From NCBI GenBank assembly GCA_050945795.1, contig JBMNTP010000002.1:1-64000 (forward strand): a DNA stretch of 64,000 bases, given 5' to 3'. The number at the start of each line of letters is the position of its first letter. Within the stretch, counting starts at the first letter, position 1. Below are positions 15,838 through 25,166 of the stretch, one piece after another. The notes under the pieces were generated by a model. That model was not told where the DNA came from, ran no database searches, and worked only from the letters and a program-made list of their open reading frames with translations. Source of the stretch: JBMNTP01 sp050945795. GTDB lineage: Bacteria > Bacillota > Clostridia > Christensenellales > MGBC116941. The position numbers and the translations under genes were made by a program.

Positions 15838-16842
15838 TTATGCCGATTCTCGAATGATAAGCTGGCTCGGCAGCAGTATTTGCTTTACCGGCATATTAGA
15901 GTCCCGCATACGCTCAAGCAGCAACTGCATACCCTCGTATCCGATTTCATACTTAGGCTGACGCATAGTGGTAAGAGCTACCGAAAGATGCTCTGAAAGC
16001 TCTATATCATCAAAACCGGCGATGCAGATATCATCCGGAACGCAGAGCCCGGCATCACGAACGGCTTTCATGGCGCCGATAGCCAGTACATCGGCGCTAC
16101 AGCATATAGTGCCGCGCCTAAACCCCGATTTTATCAGCGCTTGTGTGGACTTTAAGCCACTTTCAATGAAAGGCTCGCAATACGATACAAGCGAGTCATC
16201 CCACACCCTGCCGTGTTTAAACATTGCCTCACGGTATCCCGCCATGCGCTCAAAGCCTATCTGACGGTCTTCTGAAACGCTTATAAAACGAAGGTCGCCG
16301 CCGCGCGCGTTTAACAGATAATCTACTATCTCATATCCGCCGCGGAAATTATCAGTGCTGACGCTGTCAATCTCTCCCGCCTTACCCGAGCGCATGAGTA
16401 TTACTGTAGGCACGCCCAGCATTTTAAGCGTTTGCAAATCCTCTTTGCGTGTACGCAGAGGAGCTATGAACAAAAGTCCGTCTATGCGATGTTCAAGCAT
16501 TGTATTCAATGCCTTTTTCTCATTTTCCGGCCGCTGGTTGGTGTTGGCGATAATAACGCTGTATTCGGCCTTAGCAGCCGCATCACCGGCTCCTAGCAAT
16601 ACCTTTGAAAAAACATAGTCCGAGCTGTCCGAGGTTATTATGCCTATTGTATTGGTGGTTTTAATGCGCAAACTTTTGGCTATAGCGTTAGGGCGGTATT
16701 GCATTTCCTTAGCAATAGCTAATACGCGCTCACGAGTCGCCTGGGAAATAGCACCTTTATTATTTATAACAAGAGACGCTGCCATAACGGAAACGCCTGC
16801 CTTTTCTGCTATATCCTTTAATGTAACACGCCCTTTTTTCAC
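15838..16842 (-). CDS. LacI-family transcriptional repressor
   Basis: This 334-residue regulator has an N-terminal LacI helix-turn-helix (VTLKDIAEKAGVSVMAASLVIN, hinge near YRPNAIAKSL). A periplasmic-binding-protein-like effector domain follows (TIGIITSDSSDYVF, HRIDGLLFIAP, DDICIAGFDDIELSEHL). Such proteins bind palindromic operators with a central CG and release them on binding a sugar. Candidate sites TTTAACGTTA lie at 15721, 17191 and 17319. The effector is unknown; the only clear neighbouring target is the zinc dehydrogenase. Confidence 0.92.
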   Translation of the reverse strand: MKKGRVTLKDIAEKAGVSVMAASLVINNKGAISQATRERVLAIAKEMQYRPNAIAKSLRIKTTNTIGIITSDSSDYVFSKVLLGAGDAAAKAEYSVIIANTNQRPENEKKALNTMLEHRIDGLLFIAPLRTRKEDLQTLKMLGVPTVILMRSGKAGEIDSVSTDNFRGGYEIVDYLLNARGGDLRFISVSEDRQIGFERMAGYREAMFKHGRVWDDSLVSYCEPFIESGLKSTQALIKSGFRRGTICCSADVLAIGAMKAVRDAGLCVPDDICIAGFDDIELSEHLSVALTTMRQPKYEIGYEGMQLLLERMRDSNMPVKQILLPSQLIIRESA

Positions 16843-17190
16843 TTTACTGCTCCAGTATTAGAATTGCGGATTCGCTTAATTTTTAGTTTATCATAACGCA
16901 TAGCGCACCCGCAAGCGGCGTAAGCCCTTTTATTACAGGCACTCCGGCAATACGGTTTTCAAAAACCCAAAACGAGGTTTAAAACCCCTTTGTATATTTA
17001 CATATTTTTGGGTTTTGCTATCTTGCATTCCCAGCTAGAACATATTATAATCAACTCGACTTCTAAGTTTTACTTATCCTACCACTTGCTTAAAGAAGCA
17101 ATATTAACCTGTAACTTTTAAGACACAGCATAAAATCATTTTGATTATTTGCTTGGTTGAATTGGCTAAGCAATGCACTTGTATGGTTGG

Positions 17191-17202
17191 TTTAACGTTA
17201 AG
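17191..17202. promoter_or_regulatory. Candidate LacI operator
   Basis: TTTAACGTTAAG matches the palindrome TTTAACGTTAAA at 11 of 12 positions, about 350 bases upstream of the lacI start. It could serve autoregulation or looping with the site at 17319. Confidence 0.5.
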
Positions 17203-17318
17203 CAAATAATCTTCTTTTGAGCCGATAACGGCTTTACTGACACCATTTGCCTGCGTAATTAACAATGCAACTAAAAGACAAAAGGGAGGGTATGTAGTAT
17301 ATAATTTTTTTCATTTAG

Positions 17319-17330
17319 TTTAACGTTAAA
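17319..17330. promoter_or_regulatory. Candidate LacI operator, perfect palindrome
   Basis: TTTAACGTTAAA is a perfect 12-base palindrome with the central CG typical of LacI-family sites. It lies 14 bases after a TATAAT box on the plus strand. Confidence 0.55.
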
Positions 17331-17759
17331 ACTTGTAGGATTTTGTTTAATAAAAGCGATATATAACCCCTTGTCTCTTATGTGTCGCAGATATTAAACT
17401 TTCACAATCAACGTCACAGTTGAAATATCCAATGGGAAAGGCATTCTATAAAGACGGCGTGCGTTGCGCTTGTCGGCTTGGCCGCATACCGCAAGCCGTT
17501 TTAGACAAATAGTCGCGCCGATGCAAAACGCTTATATCTAAGCCATAAAGAACCACTTTTAACAACGGATTAAGTCTTTGTTGAAAGCTGATTCTTTTTG
17601 GTTTTCGTGATAATAAACAGCAGGCCCCAATGGAGCCCGCTATAAACATCTGTATATACCGCTTCGCGCCATTAAGCCGCGCTAACGATACTGCCGCTTG
17701 AAATCACCCTATCCCGGCCCACAACAGCTTAAAAGCCCACAGCAGCGGCTATAGGCGGT

Positions 17760-18098
17760 CTATATGCTTATAACCTTGTATCCGTCGTTAATATAAGGTT
17801 TCATGCCCGCATGACCCGACATATCCTCAAGCATTGTAAGCCCCAGCTCTTTGTTCACATCGTAAACGCCTAAAACCTTAGAGCAAGCGAGACAAACGCC
17901 GGCTATAAGCCCCGCCTCCTTCGCCTTTTTATATAGCGGATTCGCCTCCTTATCAAACAGCGATATCAGCTTAACCGACGCACCTTCAAATATTATCTTT
18001 ACTTGCGCACCGGCCAAATGCAGATCCAGTGCATTTAATAATATGTGCTGGAAACACATCTTCTCCCCTGTCATGCCGTAAAACAAAATCTTTTCCAT
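17760..18098 (-). CDS. DsrE/DsrF-like small protein
   Basis: This 112-residue protein has the DsrE fold pattern: an N-terminal strand (MEKILFYGMTGEKMCF), an alternating alpha/beta core, and the conserved cysteine region AGVCLACSKVLGV. Members take part in sulfur relay or are uncharacterised. The ATG at 18098 was preferred to an upstream start because AAGGAG lies 8 bases before it. It follows the PII-like gene by 118 bases on the same strand and may belong to that operon. No partner sulfur genes are present, so the role is open. Confidence 0.75.
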   Translation of the reverse strand: MEKILFYGMTGEKMCFQHILLNALDLHLAGAQVKIIFEGASVKLISLFDKEANPLYKKAKEAGLIAGVCLACSKVLGVYDVNKELGLTMLEDMSGHAGMKPYINDGYKVISI

Positions 18099-18216
18099 GC
18101 CAAACTCCTTCTCTATACTTATTAAGCCTAAAGCCAAATCCGGCTTATACTACCGCGTAAAATAGCGCGTGCCGACTTATTTAAAATATGGCAAAGGCTT
18201 TTCTAAGTATATATTA

Positions 18217-18882
18217 TCATCCTTTGAACAGACCTAGCGTCCTACTTACATCTAAAACGAATATTATGCCTGAATTAGGCTCCTTTATATTAAGCCTTTC
18301 GCTTACCGACGCTACAATAGCGTCAGCCTTAGATACCTCAGCCAATATCAGCACTATGTTTTTTTCCGGCTCTATTTCTATATTAAATAGCTTCGCCTTT
18401 TCCTGGCATCCGGCTCCTCTTCCGTGGATTACAGTGCCTCCAGTCGAGCCTGCCGCCTCCGCCGCTTCCAAAATATCATCCAGGCGGTTTTTATCCGCAA
18501 CGATAAATATAGCTTGATAATCCATATTATTTTTTCCTTCCTTTACATATCCGGAGCCGGCTTTACCGCTACTACCCTTTATAAAATATTTTAAAGGCAG
18601 GGAAAAAGCAATTCCATGATGACGCTTGCCCAACGCGAACTTCTCAGATGCCTTTTGATAGAAGGTATCTTCAATTTTTTCATCTATTATCGTTAGGAAT
18701 ATTTCTCTCCTTGTCTCAACAACGCCTAGTATATTGAGCCACTCATCTCTTACCGTTCCTCTGCCCATAAAAATAGTTCCTTCAAGCCCGCCAAGCTCTT
18801 TGGAAAGCTTAAACATTTTGGTGCCTTTGCCGCAGTCTAATATACAACAAAACAGCAGAGGATTGAAGCTACCGTCCTCCAT
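18217..18882 (-). CDS. Tandem PII-like signalling protein
   Basis: The 221-residue protein contains two successive PII-like (GlnB-fold) domains, about residues 8-100 and 122-215. Each has the beta-alpha-beta pattern and a similar loop: GTIFMGRGTVRDEWLNIL in the first and GGTVIHGRGAGCQEKAKLF in the second. Each ends in a G-I-x-F strand (HGIAFSLPL and SGIIFVLDV). Classical PII proteins are single-domain trimers, so a two-domain chain is unusual. It directly follows the DUF1538 membrane protein gene with no gap, which suggests it binds and gates that protein in response to a nucleotide ligand. The ligand is not deducible. Confidence 0.82.
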   Translation of the reverse strand: MEDGSFNPLLFCCILDCGKGTKMFKLSKELGGLEGTIFMGRGTVRDEWLNILGVVETRREIFLTIIDEKIEDTFYQKASEKFALGKRHHGIAFSLPLKYFIKGSSGKAGSGYVKEGKNNMDYQAIFIVADKNRLDDILEAAEAAGSTGGTVIHGRGAGCQEKAKLFNIEIEPEKNIVLILAEVSKADAIVASVSERLNIKEPNSGIIFVLDVSRTLGLFKG

Positions 18883-20352
18883 TTAACGCGCCTCCTTTTT
18901 AGCCTTGATTTGAAAAATAAGGCCAAGAATTTGAATTGCCAAAAGCGGCGTCATAGCTACCATGGCTATAACCCCAAAACCATCTATAAGAACATTTGCC
19001 GTCGGTATAGCGTTTGCGGCGCCTTGCGCGAATGCCAATACAAATGTAGCTGTCATAGGCCCTGAAGCTACTCCTCCTGAATCATATGCTATTCCTACGA
19101 AAATAGGCGGCACTTTATACGATAAAAAGGCGGCTATCGCAAACCCCGGCAATAAAAAGTGCCATAGCTTTAAACTCGGAATCATTATTCTTAGCATCGA
19201 CATAGATACCGCGAAAGCTATGCCTATTGATAAAGCCGCCAATATCACTTTCTTTTTAATATACCCGGATGTAACGTCTTCTACTTGGCTTGTAAGTACA
19301 TATACCGCAGGCTCGGCCAAAACCACAACCATGCCTAATAAAAACCCAAAAACAGGCAGTAGCCACGGGCTGAATTTCGTTATGCCTTCTCCCATAACCC
19401 TTCCTACTTCCATAAAACCGGCATTAACCCCGACAAGGAAGAAAGTCAGTCCTAAAAAAGTATAAAGCAGTCCTTTTAATATAGTACGCCTGCTTTTCTT
19501 GTGTAATTTGAATTTTACTCTATCAAATATTAGAAATAATATAAACAGCGGTAACAGAGTGAGTGTAGATTCTTTTAATATAACGGGAAATACATTTAAA
19601 TATGGTGTAATGATGCCGGTGTTTACAACAAACGCCTCCGCCGCACCCTGAATATCTGTAAGCCTGCCGATTATACTCATAAGCATTATAGCCAGTATCG
19701 GCCCTGTTGATGCTATGCCAACCATTCCAAAGCTGTCTTCTTCAGAGGTCTTTCCGCCTTTAAGCTGCGCCGCGCCGTATCCTAAAGCTAATATAAAAGG
19801 AGTAGCCATAGCGCCGGTTGTCGCGCCCGAGGCGTCAACGGACATTGCTAAAAACTCCTCCGAAACATTCAATGCTAAAATTAATATTATGGCGTAAGTT
19901 ATTGTGAGCAATATATTTAGCGGTTTGCCGTACAGTATCCTTAAAAGCCCTACGCCAACCATCACGCCTACCCCAATAGAAACGACTATCAGTATGAGAG
20001 TGCTTGGTACTATGCCGCCGGTGGCCATGTTTACCTGATTTGCTAGTATCTGTAAATCGGGTTCAGCTATCGTTATTAAAAATCCTAATACAAACCCTAA
20101 AACTCCAACTATTACCGCTTTGTTTGTTTTGGCTACCGTTTCGCCCATTAATGTTCCAATAGCGGTAATGCCTATGTTCGCGCCAAAAAGGAAAATCCCT
20201 AGTCCAACTACTACGAAAAGCGCTCCTATAATAAACCTCATTAGCATTTCATTTTCTATAGGTACTATAGTAAAGCTTAGTATTATTACTAAAATTGTTA
20301 TTGGTATAACGGATAGCGCAGCATCCTTAAACTGCTTAAAAAACATCTCCAA
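18883..20352 (-). CDS. DUF1538-family membrane protein with internal duplication
   Basis: This 489-residue, roughly 12-helix membrane protein belongs to the uncharacterised DUF1538 family. The sequence is clearly duplicated. N-half motifs are NIGITAIGTLMGETVAK, ITIAEPDLQILANQV and DASGATTGAMATPFIL. C-half counterparts are NAGFMEVGRVMGEGITK, VLAEPAVYVLTSQV and DSGGVASGPMTATFVL. Paired AEP and DSG motifs in the two halves resemble the symmetrical core of a transporter or channel. The start is a TTG at 20352 with GGGGAGG 9 bases upstream; an ATG six bases later is the alternative. Coupling with the tandem PII-like gene suggests regulated transport. Substrate is unknown. Confidence 0.85.
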   Translation of the reverse strand: MEMFFKQFKDAALSVIPITILVIILSFTIVPIENEMLMRFIIGALFVVVGLGIFLFGANIGITAIGTLMGETVAKTNKAVIVGVLGFVLGFLITIAEPDLQILANQVNMATGGIVPSTLILIVVSIGVGVMVGVGLLRILYGKPLNILLTITYAIILILALNVSEEFLAMSVDASGATTGAMATPFILALGYGAAQLKGGKTSEEDSFGMVGIASTGPILAIMLMSIIGRLTDIQGAAEAFVVNTGIITPYLNVFPVILKESTLTLLPLFILFLIFDRVKFKLHKKSRRTILKGLLYTFLGLTFFLVGVNAGFMEVGRVMGEGITKFSPWLLPVFGFLLGMVVVLAEPAVYVLTSQVEDVTSGYIKKKVILAALSIGIAFAVSMSMLRIMIPSLKLWHFLLPGFAIAAFLSYKVPPIFVGIAYDSGGVASGPMTATFVLAFAQGAANAIPTANVLIDGFGVIAMVAMTPLLAIQILGLIFQIKAKKEAR

Positions 20353-20931
20353 ATAATCTTTCCTCCCCGCTAGATTTTAACTTTTATTACCATCTATCTC
20401 CTCCCCAAGCCTAATACCGCTCCCCGCTTAAGTCTGAAAATCGCGGCCAGGCTTTATAATTAATCCATATACCGCCATATAGCAAAGCGTTTTTATTATT
20501 ATGCCGCTTTGTTCTGATTCTAATATGCGAATTGGATGTTTAATAGCGAACTTGTAATCATATTTAAGCGCGGCAGCGACTTGCGTAAAAGCTCTAAGTA
20601 TGAGCCGCATAATAAAGCCGTTAACTATCGAATTTAGCTGTTAACAATAGCTTTTGCTGCAATTTTGAAACTATCTTATTAAAGGGCCTTAAATCTTTCA
20701 ATTAGGCGTGTTCTCCGCCCTTTTGGATATTATAACACATCTTAGTGTGTAGGGCATAGAGCGTTTTATTTGGTCGATTCTTTCACACGCTTATAAATGC
20801 AAAAAACGTCAGACAGCGCAATCGCGTTTTGCTGTCTGACGTTTTTTTATAGCTGTTATGGTATTAGTATCCGGCATAAGCGGCAATGATTTTTCGTGTC
20901 ATTGCGATGCCGCTCTATTAACCTCTAAACT
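20353..20931. other. Intergenic region between DUF1538 operon and PFOR
   Basis: The 580 bases carry the ribosome binding site and presumably the promoter of the DUF1538 operon, and the PFOR terminator at 20801-20847. A 60-codon frame at 20428-20610 is not convincing. Nothing else is recognised. Confidence 0.4.
20801..20847 (-). terminator. Strong terminator of the PFOR gene
   Basis: A perfect 17-base-pair stem, AAAAAACGTCAGACAGC and its inverse, closes a 13-base loop. A-runs and T-runs at both ends make it usable in both directions. It lies 85 bases after the PFOR stop. Confidence 0.85.
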
Positions 20932-23900
20932 TTAGCGTTCACGCCCTGCCAGGCGTTTGTAGGCATCATACCTCTCCATGGCATCTTCTTTCGCCTTTTC
21001 AAACAACCCTTTAGCGCTACCCGGATTTCGCTTGTATAGCGCCGAGTAACGCACCTCACTCATCAAAAATTCCTCGAAGCTGTCGCTCGGCTCAGCCGAA
21101 TCAAGTATGAACGGGTTTTTCCCCTGTTCCTTTAATTGCGGGTTATACCGATACAAAGACCAATAACCCGCCTTCACCGCCCGCTTCATCTGATTTTGCG
21201 ACTGCGCCATTCCTCCTTTTATGCCGTGGTTCACACACGGGGCATATGCTATAATCAGCGAGGGTCCTTTGTACGCCTCCGCCTCCCGAATGGCTCTAAG
21301 CGTTTGCTCTTTATTCGCGCCCATGGCAACCTGCGCCACATATACATATCCATAAGTGATGGCCATAAGCCCGAGATCCTTTTTCTTTGTTTTCTTGCCA
21401 TCGGCAGCAAACTGCGCTACCGCAGCGGTAGGCGTCGCCTTAGAAGACTGCCCGCCGGTGTTTGAATATACCTCGGTATCAAACACCAGCACGTTTATGT
21501 CATCCCCGCTCGCCAACACATGATCAAGCCCACCATACCCTATATCATATGCCCAGCCATCCCCACCGAACACCCAATGCGAGCGTTTTACAAAGTACTC
21601 TCTCTTACCATATATTTTCTGGAGTAACGGGGTTTTGCTTTCCTCATTTTCAAGAGCGGCAGCCAAGTCATCAGCACGTTGACGTGTTCCGTCCTGCTTA
21701 GCAAAGCCATTGACCCAAGCCTTCATAGCTTTTTTGAGATTGTCGCTTATATCTTTTAAGAGCGCGCTTCGCACATCGTCTAAAACCATGTTGCGTACCG
21801 AGTCGACACCCAACAACATACCATAGCCGTATTCGGCATTATCCTCAAATAGCGAAAAACCCCATGCCGGCCCGTGCCCGCGCTTGTTTTTGGTATACGA
21901 TACAGCTGGAGACCCGCCCCATACTGTTGAGCAACCCGCGGCATTTGATATCATCATGCGCTCGCCGTATAGCTGAGTAATAAGTTTTGCGTAAGGCGTC
22001 TCGCCGCAGCCTGCACATGCGCCGGAGAATTCTAGCAGCGGCCTAAGAAACTGGCTGCTCTTAACATTTATCTTCCAAGAATCGATAAGTTTACTGTTCT
22101 CAATATTTTTAGCAAATTCCCACCGTTCACTTTGCTCTTTATCATTGGCAATAAGCGGCGCCATCTCCAGCGCTTTTTGCTTGGCGGGACATGTCTCTAC
22201 GCAGATGCCGCAGCCTGTGCAATCCAGCGTAGAAATGGCTAGCGCATAATGGCGATCAGAATAGCCGGTTGCCGCAACGCAGTCAAATCCTGATGGAGCG
22301 GCCTGTCGCTGAGCCTCATCAAGCAGCAGCGGACGAATCACCGCATGAGGGCATACAAATGCGCATTGATTGCACTGTATACAGTTTTCCGGTATCCACC
22401 GAGGCGTCTCAATAGCTATGCCCCGCTTTTCCCACTGGGTGATGCCGGTAGGGTGAGTCCCATCCTCGCGGCCATTAAAAGCGCTTACAGGAATCAAATC
22501 ACCCTGCTGCCTGTTCATAGGCTCAATGATTTTCTCTACAAATTCCGGCAGCTTCATCTGTGGCGCAGCTGCGTCCTCGGCGTTTTGCCAGGATTTTGGA
22601 TAACTTATTTTCTTTATGGATTGGCTGCCCTGGCGTAATGCCTCAAAGTTCATCTCAACAACTTTTAGGCCCTGTTTACCATAAGCTTTTTCCACTTCAT
22701 CCTCAAGTAGACGAATAGCTTCTTCCATGGGCAAAATACCGACAAGCTTGAAAAAGGCAGCTTGCATAATCATGTTAATTCTGCCGCCAAGCCCGATCTG
22801 CCGGGCAATTTCTACAGCGTTTATAGTATAAAAGTCAACTTCATTTTCCGCTATAGATCGCTTAAGCACGGCGGGCAGGCGCTCTTCTAATTCCGCTTCT
22901 TTCCATAAACAATTCAATAAGAATTTGCCACGCTTTTTAATGCCCTGCAAAAGGTCATATCTTCCGACATACGCCTGATTGTGGCATGCTATATAGTCAG
23001 CTTTTGTGACGGGATATGGAGATTGTATCGGCGAGTCGCCAAAGCGAAGATGCGAAACTGTCAAGCCCCCGGACTTCTTTGAATCATATGCGAAATATGC
23101 CTGCGCATACATGTCGGTGTTACCGCCAATAATTTTTATAGCCGATTTGTTGGCGCTTACAGTGCCATCAGAGCCCAGCCCCCAAAACTTGCAGGCTGTA
23201 ACGCCAGAAGGCGTGGAATCAATCCGCATTGGATACGCCGGCAGCGATGTATGCGTCACGTCATCAACAATGCCGACGGTAAAACCATTCCTTGGTGTTT
23301 CTTGCTTAAGGTTTTCAAAAACGGCCGCCGCATCCTCTGGATAAAAGTCTTTTGAAGCCAATCCATAACGTCCGCCTACTATAACCGGCCGCGTTTCCCT
23401 TTCGTAGAACGCATTACGCACATCTAAATAGAGCGGCTCTCCTATAGCTCCCGGCTCCTTTGTCCGGTCTAGCACCGCAATCTTTTTCACCGTTTGAGGA
23501 AGCGCGCCCAGGAAATGCTCTGCCGAAAACGGGCGATACAGATGCACCTCTAAAACACCCGCCTTTTCTCCTATGGCGTTTAGGTAATCAACTGTTTCGC
23601 GTATAGTTTCGCAAGCCGATCCCATCGCTATAACAACATGCTCGGCCGCCTCATGCCCATGATAATTAAAAAGACCGTAGTTCCGTCCGGTAATGGCGTT
23701 TATTTTTTCCATTGCCGCAACAACCGCCGTGGGAACGTCCAGATAAAATTTGTTGGTCGCCTCGCGCATTTGGAAAAACACATCGGGGTTTTGAGTAGTT
23801 CCTCTTAAAACCGGATTATCAGGATTAAGCGCCCGCGCCCTAAATTCATCAACCGCTTTATGGTTTATCAAAGCAGCTAAGTCATCATAGTCTAGAACAT

Positions 23901-24453
23901 CAATCTTTTGCATCTCATGCGAGGTTCTAAAACCATCGAAAAAGTGCAGGAAGGGTATACGGGATTCAATGGCGCTCAAATGCGCAACCGCCCCTAAATC
24001 CATGCACTGCTGCACACTACTGGACGCCAATAGCGCGAAGCCTGTTTGCCTTGTGGACATCACATCCTGATGGTCTCCAAAAATGCTTAGCGCGTTAGAG
24101 GCAAGCGAGCGCGCGCTAACGTGAAATACACAGGGTAAAAGCTCACCGGCAATTTTGTACATATTCGGTATCATAAGCAAAAGCCCCTGCGATGCCGTAT
24201 AGGTGGTTGCCAACGCCCCGCCCTGCAACACGCCGTGCAGAGTGCCGGCCGCTCCGCCTTCCGACTGCATAACCTTCACCCTAACCGGTTGCCCGAATAA
24301 ATTCTTTTTATCTTGCGCAGCCCACTCGTCCACAGATTCGGCCATTTGCGAAGATGGCGTAATTGGGTAAATAGCTGCCACGTCGGTGAAAGCATAGGAA
24401 ACATATGCCGCCGCCATATTACCATCCATCGTCTGTCGCTGTGTCTTTTTCAA
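20932..24453 (-). CDS. nifJ: Pyruvate:ferredoxin (flavodoxin) oxidoreductase
   Basis: This 1173-residue single-chain PFOR oxidises pyruvate to acetyl-CoA and CO2 and reduces ferredoxin. Its order is typical: N-terminal pyruvate-binding domain (YPITPSSQMAE), transketolase C-like and gamma domains, and two 4Fe-4S ferredoxin motifs (CIQCNQCAFVCPHAV and CTGCGICVETCPAKQ, about 690-760). A third cluster site follows (GACAGCGETPY). The thiamine diphosphate domain has GDGWAYDIGYGG and NVLVFDTEVYSNTGGQ. The start is a TTG at 24453 that overlaps a small upstream frame with a far better ribosome binding site, suggesting coupled translation. It supplies the acetyl-CoA used by the thiolase. Confidence 0.97.
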   Translation of the reverse strand: MKKTQRQTMDGNMAAAYVSYAFTDVAAIYPITPSSQMAESVDEWAAQDKKNLFGQPVRVKVMQSEGGAAGTLHGVLQGGALATTYTASQGLLLMIPNMYKIAGELLPCVFHVSARSLASNALSIFGDHQDVMSTRQTGFALLASSSVQQCMDLGAVAHLSAIESRIPFLHFFDGFRTSHEMQKIDVLDYDDLAALINHKAVDEFRARALNPDNPVLRGTTQNPDVFFQMREATNKFYLDVPTAVVAAMEKINAITGRNYGLFNYHGHEAAEHVVIAMGSACETIRETVDYLNAIGEKAGVLEVHLYRPFSAEHFLGALPQTVKKIAVLDRTKEPGAIGEPLYLDVRNAFYERETRPVIVGGRYGLASKDFYPEDAAAVFENLKQETPRNGFTVGIVDDVTHTSLPAYPMRIDSTPSGVTACKFWGLGSDGTVSANKSAIKIIGGNTDMYAQAYFAYDSKKSGGLTVSHLRFGDSPIQSPYPVTKADYIACHNQAYVGRYDLLQGIKKRGKFLLNCLWKEAELEERLPAVLKRSIAENEVDFYTINAVEIARQIGLGGRINMIMQAAFFKLVGILPMEEAIRLLEDEVEKAYGKQGLKVVEMNFEALRQGSQSIKKISYPKSWQNAEDAAAPQMKLPEFVEKIIEPMNRQQGDLIPVSAFNGREDGTHPTGITQWEKRGIAIETPRWIPENCIQCNQCAFVCPHAVIRPLLLDEAQRQAAPSGFDCVAATGYSDRHYALAISTLDCTGCGICVETCPAKQKALEMAPLIANDKEQSERWEFAKNIENSKLIDSWKINVKSSQFLRPLLEFSGACAGCGETPYAKLITQLYGERMMISNAAGCSTVWGGSPAVSYTKNKRGHGPAWGFSLFEDNAEYGYGMLLGVDSVRNMVLDDVRSALLKDISDNLKKAMKAWVNGFAKQDGTRQRADDLAAALENEESKTPLLQKIYGKREYFVKRSHWVFGGDGWAYDIGYGGLDHVLASGDDINVLVFDTEVYSNTGGQSSKATPTAAVAQFAADGKKTKKKDLGLMAITYGYVYVAQVAMGANKEQTLRAIREAEAYKGPSLIIAYAPCVNHGIKGGMAQSQNQMKRAVKAGYWSLYRYNPQLKEQGKNPFILDSAEPSDSFEEFLMSEVRYSALYKRNPGSAKGLFEKAKEDAMERYDAYKRLAGRER

Positions 24454-24535
24454 AGCTTCTCAACCTCATTTCTATTTCTCTTTTCAATGTCCAAAACAAT
24501 CTTGCCACGATACCGCCGGCGCTCATGGCTTTCAC
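24419..24535 (-). CDS. Possible 38-codon leader peptide overlapping the PFOR start
   Basis: A GTG at 24535 is preceded by AAGGAGG with 7-base spacing, one of the best ribosome binding sites in the window. The frame encodes about 38 residues (MKAMSAGGIVARLFWTLKRE and on) and stops at 24419, 35 bases inside the PFOR gene. The PFOR frame has stop codons between AAGGAGG and its own TTG, so the site cannot serve PFOR directly. The likely role is translational coupling rather than a functional peptide. Confidence 0.45.
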   Translation of the reverse strand: MKAMSAGGIVARLFWTLKREIEMRLRSFEKDTATDDGW

Positions 24536-25166
24536 TAAAGCGCCTCCTTTTTGATGTCCACGCACATATGACGAATGCGCTCTCCCTAACACAATAAGAA
24601 GATAGAATGCCGATAAAGCCCGTCAATCGAGCCACTTTCTTTTATAAAAAATCTTTACTTTAGTTTTTGTCCTCTATAAATATACAAAAACAGTTTTGTG
24701 AATATATTAAATGAATAGTATTTTCTAAATCTTAAATACCCAGCCGAATATCGAGCTTTTCAATAGTTTTACTTACTCCATGAGCATGATAAACTGTTAT
24801 TCACATTAATTCAAGCCGTCTATTACTTCTCTATAATCATATTATCTTTGTTTTATATAAATCAATCCATAAGTCGTATTGGTATATACTCCGGCTCTGA
24901 CTCTACCGGCAGTTATGAATTTAATTGGTGTATGAAGTGTTTAAGTTTAAATTATTGAAGGCTATAGAGTATCTTAGTTGCATATGATTAGCCGGTATCG
25001 ATCTTTAATACCAGATCTAAGGCGTTTGTCTTTAAAGTAAAAGTGCGTACGGAGAACTTTAAAAGCCTAACAAAATCAAATAATAAAGCAGGAGGGGGAT
25101 AATGGAAGTCCCATAAGCCCCCTGCTCCGCTTCATTTTATCAGTTATTACGCTTGATCACCCGGCT
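24536..25166. other. 630-base AT-rich gap between PFOR and aldo/keto reductase
   Basis: This stretch should contain the PFOR promoter and the terminator at 25088-25125. I see no protein-coding frame, RNA gene or known riboswitch. Confidence 0.4.
25088..25125 (-). terminator. Terminator of the sugar-locus operon
   Basis: On the minus strand GCAGGGGGC pairs with CCCCCTCCTGC around a short loop, with a one- to two-base bulge, followed by TTTATTATTTG. It lies 40 bases after the aldo/keto reductase stop. Confidence 0.55.

Larger units (their letters stand above)
16843..17759. other. 917-base AT-rich intergenic region, probably decayed
   Basis: No convincing gene is present on either strand. A 67-codon frame at 17446-17649 (minus) has no ribosome binding site. 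The region contains two LacI-type palindromes (17191 and 17319). A TATAAT box at 17300-17305 on the plus strand lies just ahead of the second palindrome, although no plus-strand gene follows. This looks like the regulatory remains of a lost operon. Confidence 0.4.

Noticed and set aside
16958..17018. AAAACCC and GGGTTTT inverse pair as a terminator
   Set aside because: The loop is about 30 bases and the stem is A/T-rich, so a stable terminator is unlikely.
17446..17649. 67-codon frame in the intergenic region
   Set aside because: It has no ribosome binding site, no recognisable family and lies in an AT-rich, decayed-looking region.
24450..24635. 61-codon frame before PFOR
   Set aside because: It runs in a different frame from the one served by the good ribosome binding site and resembles no protein.
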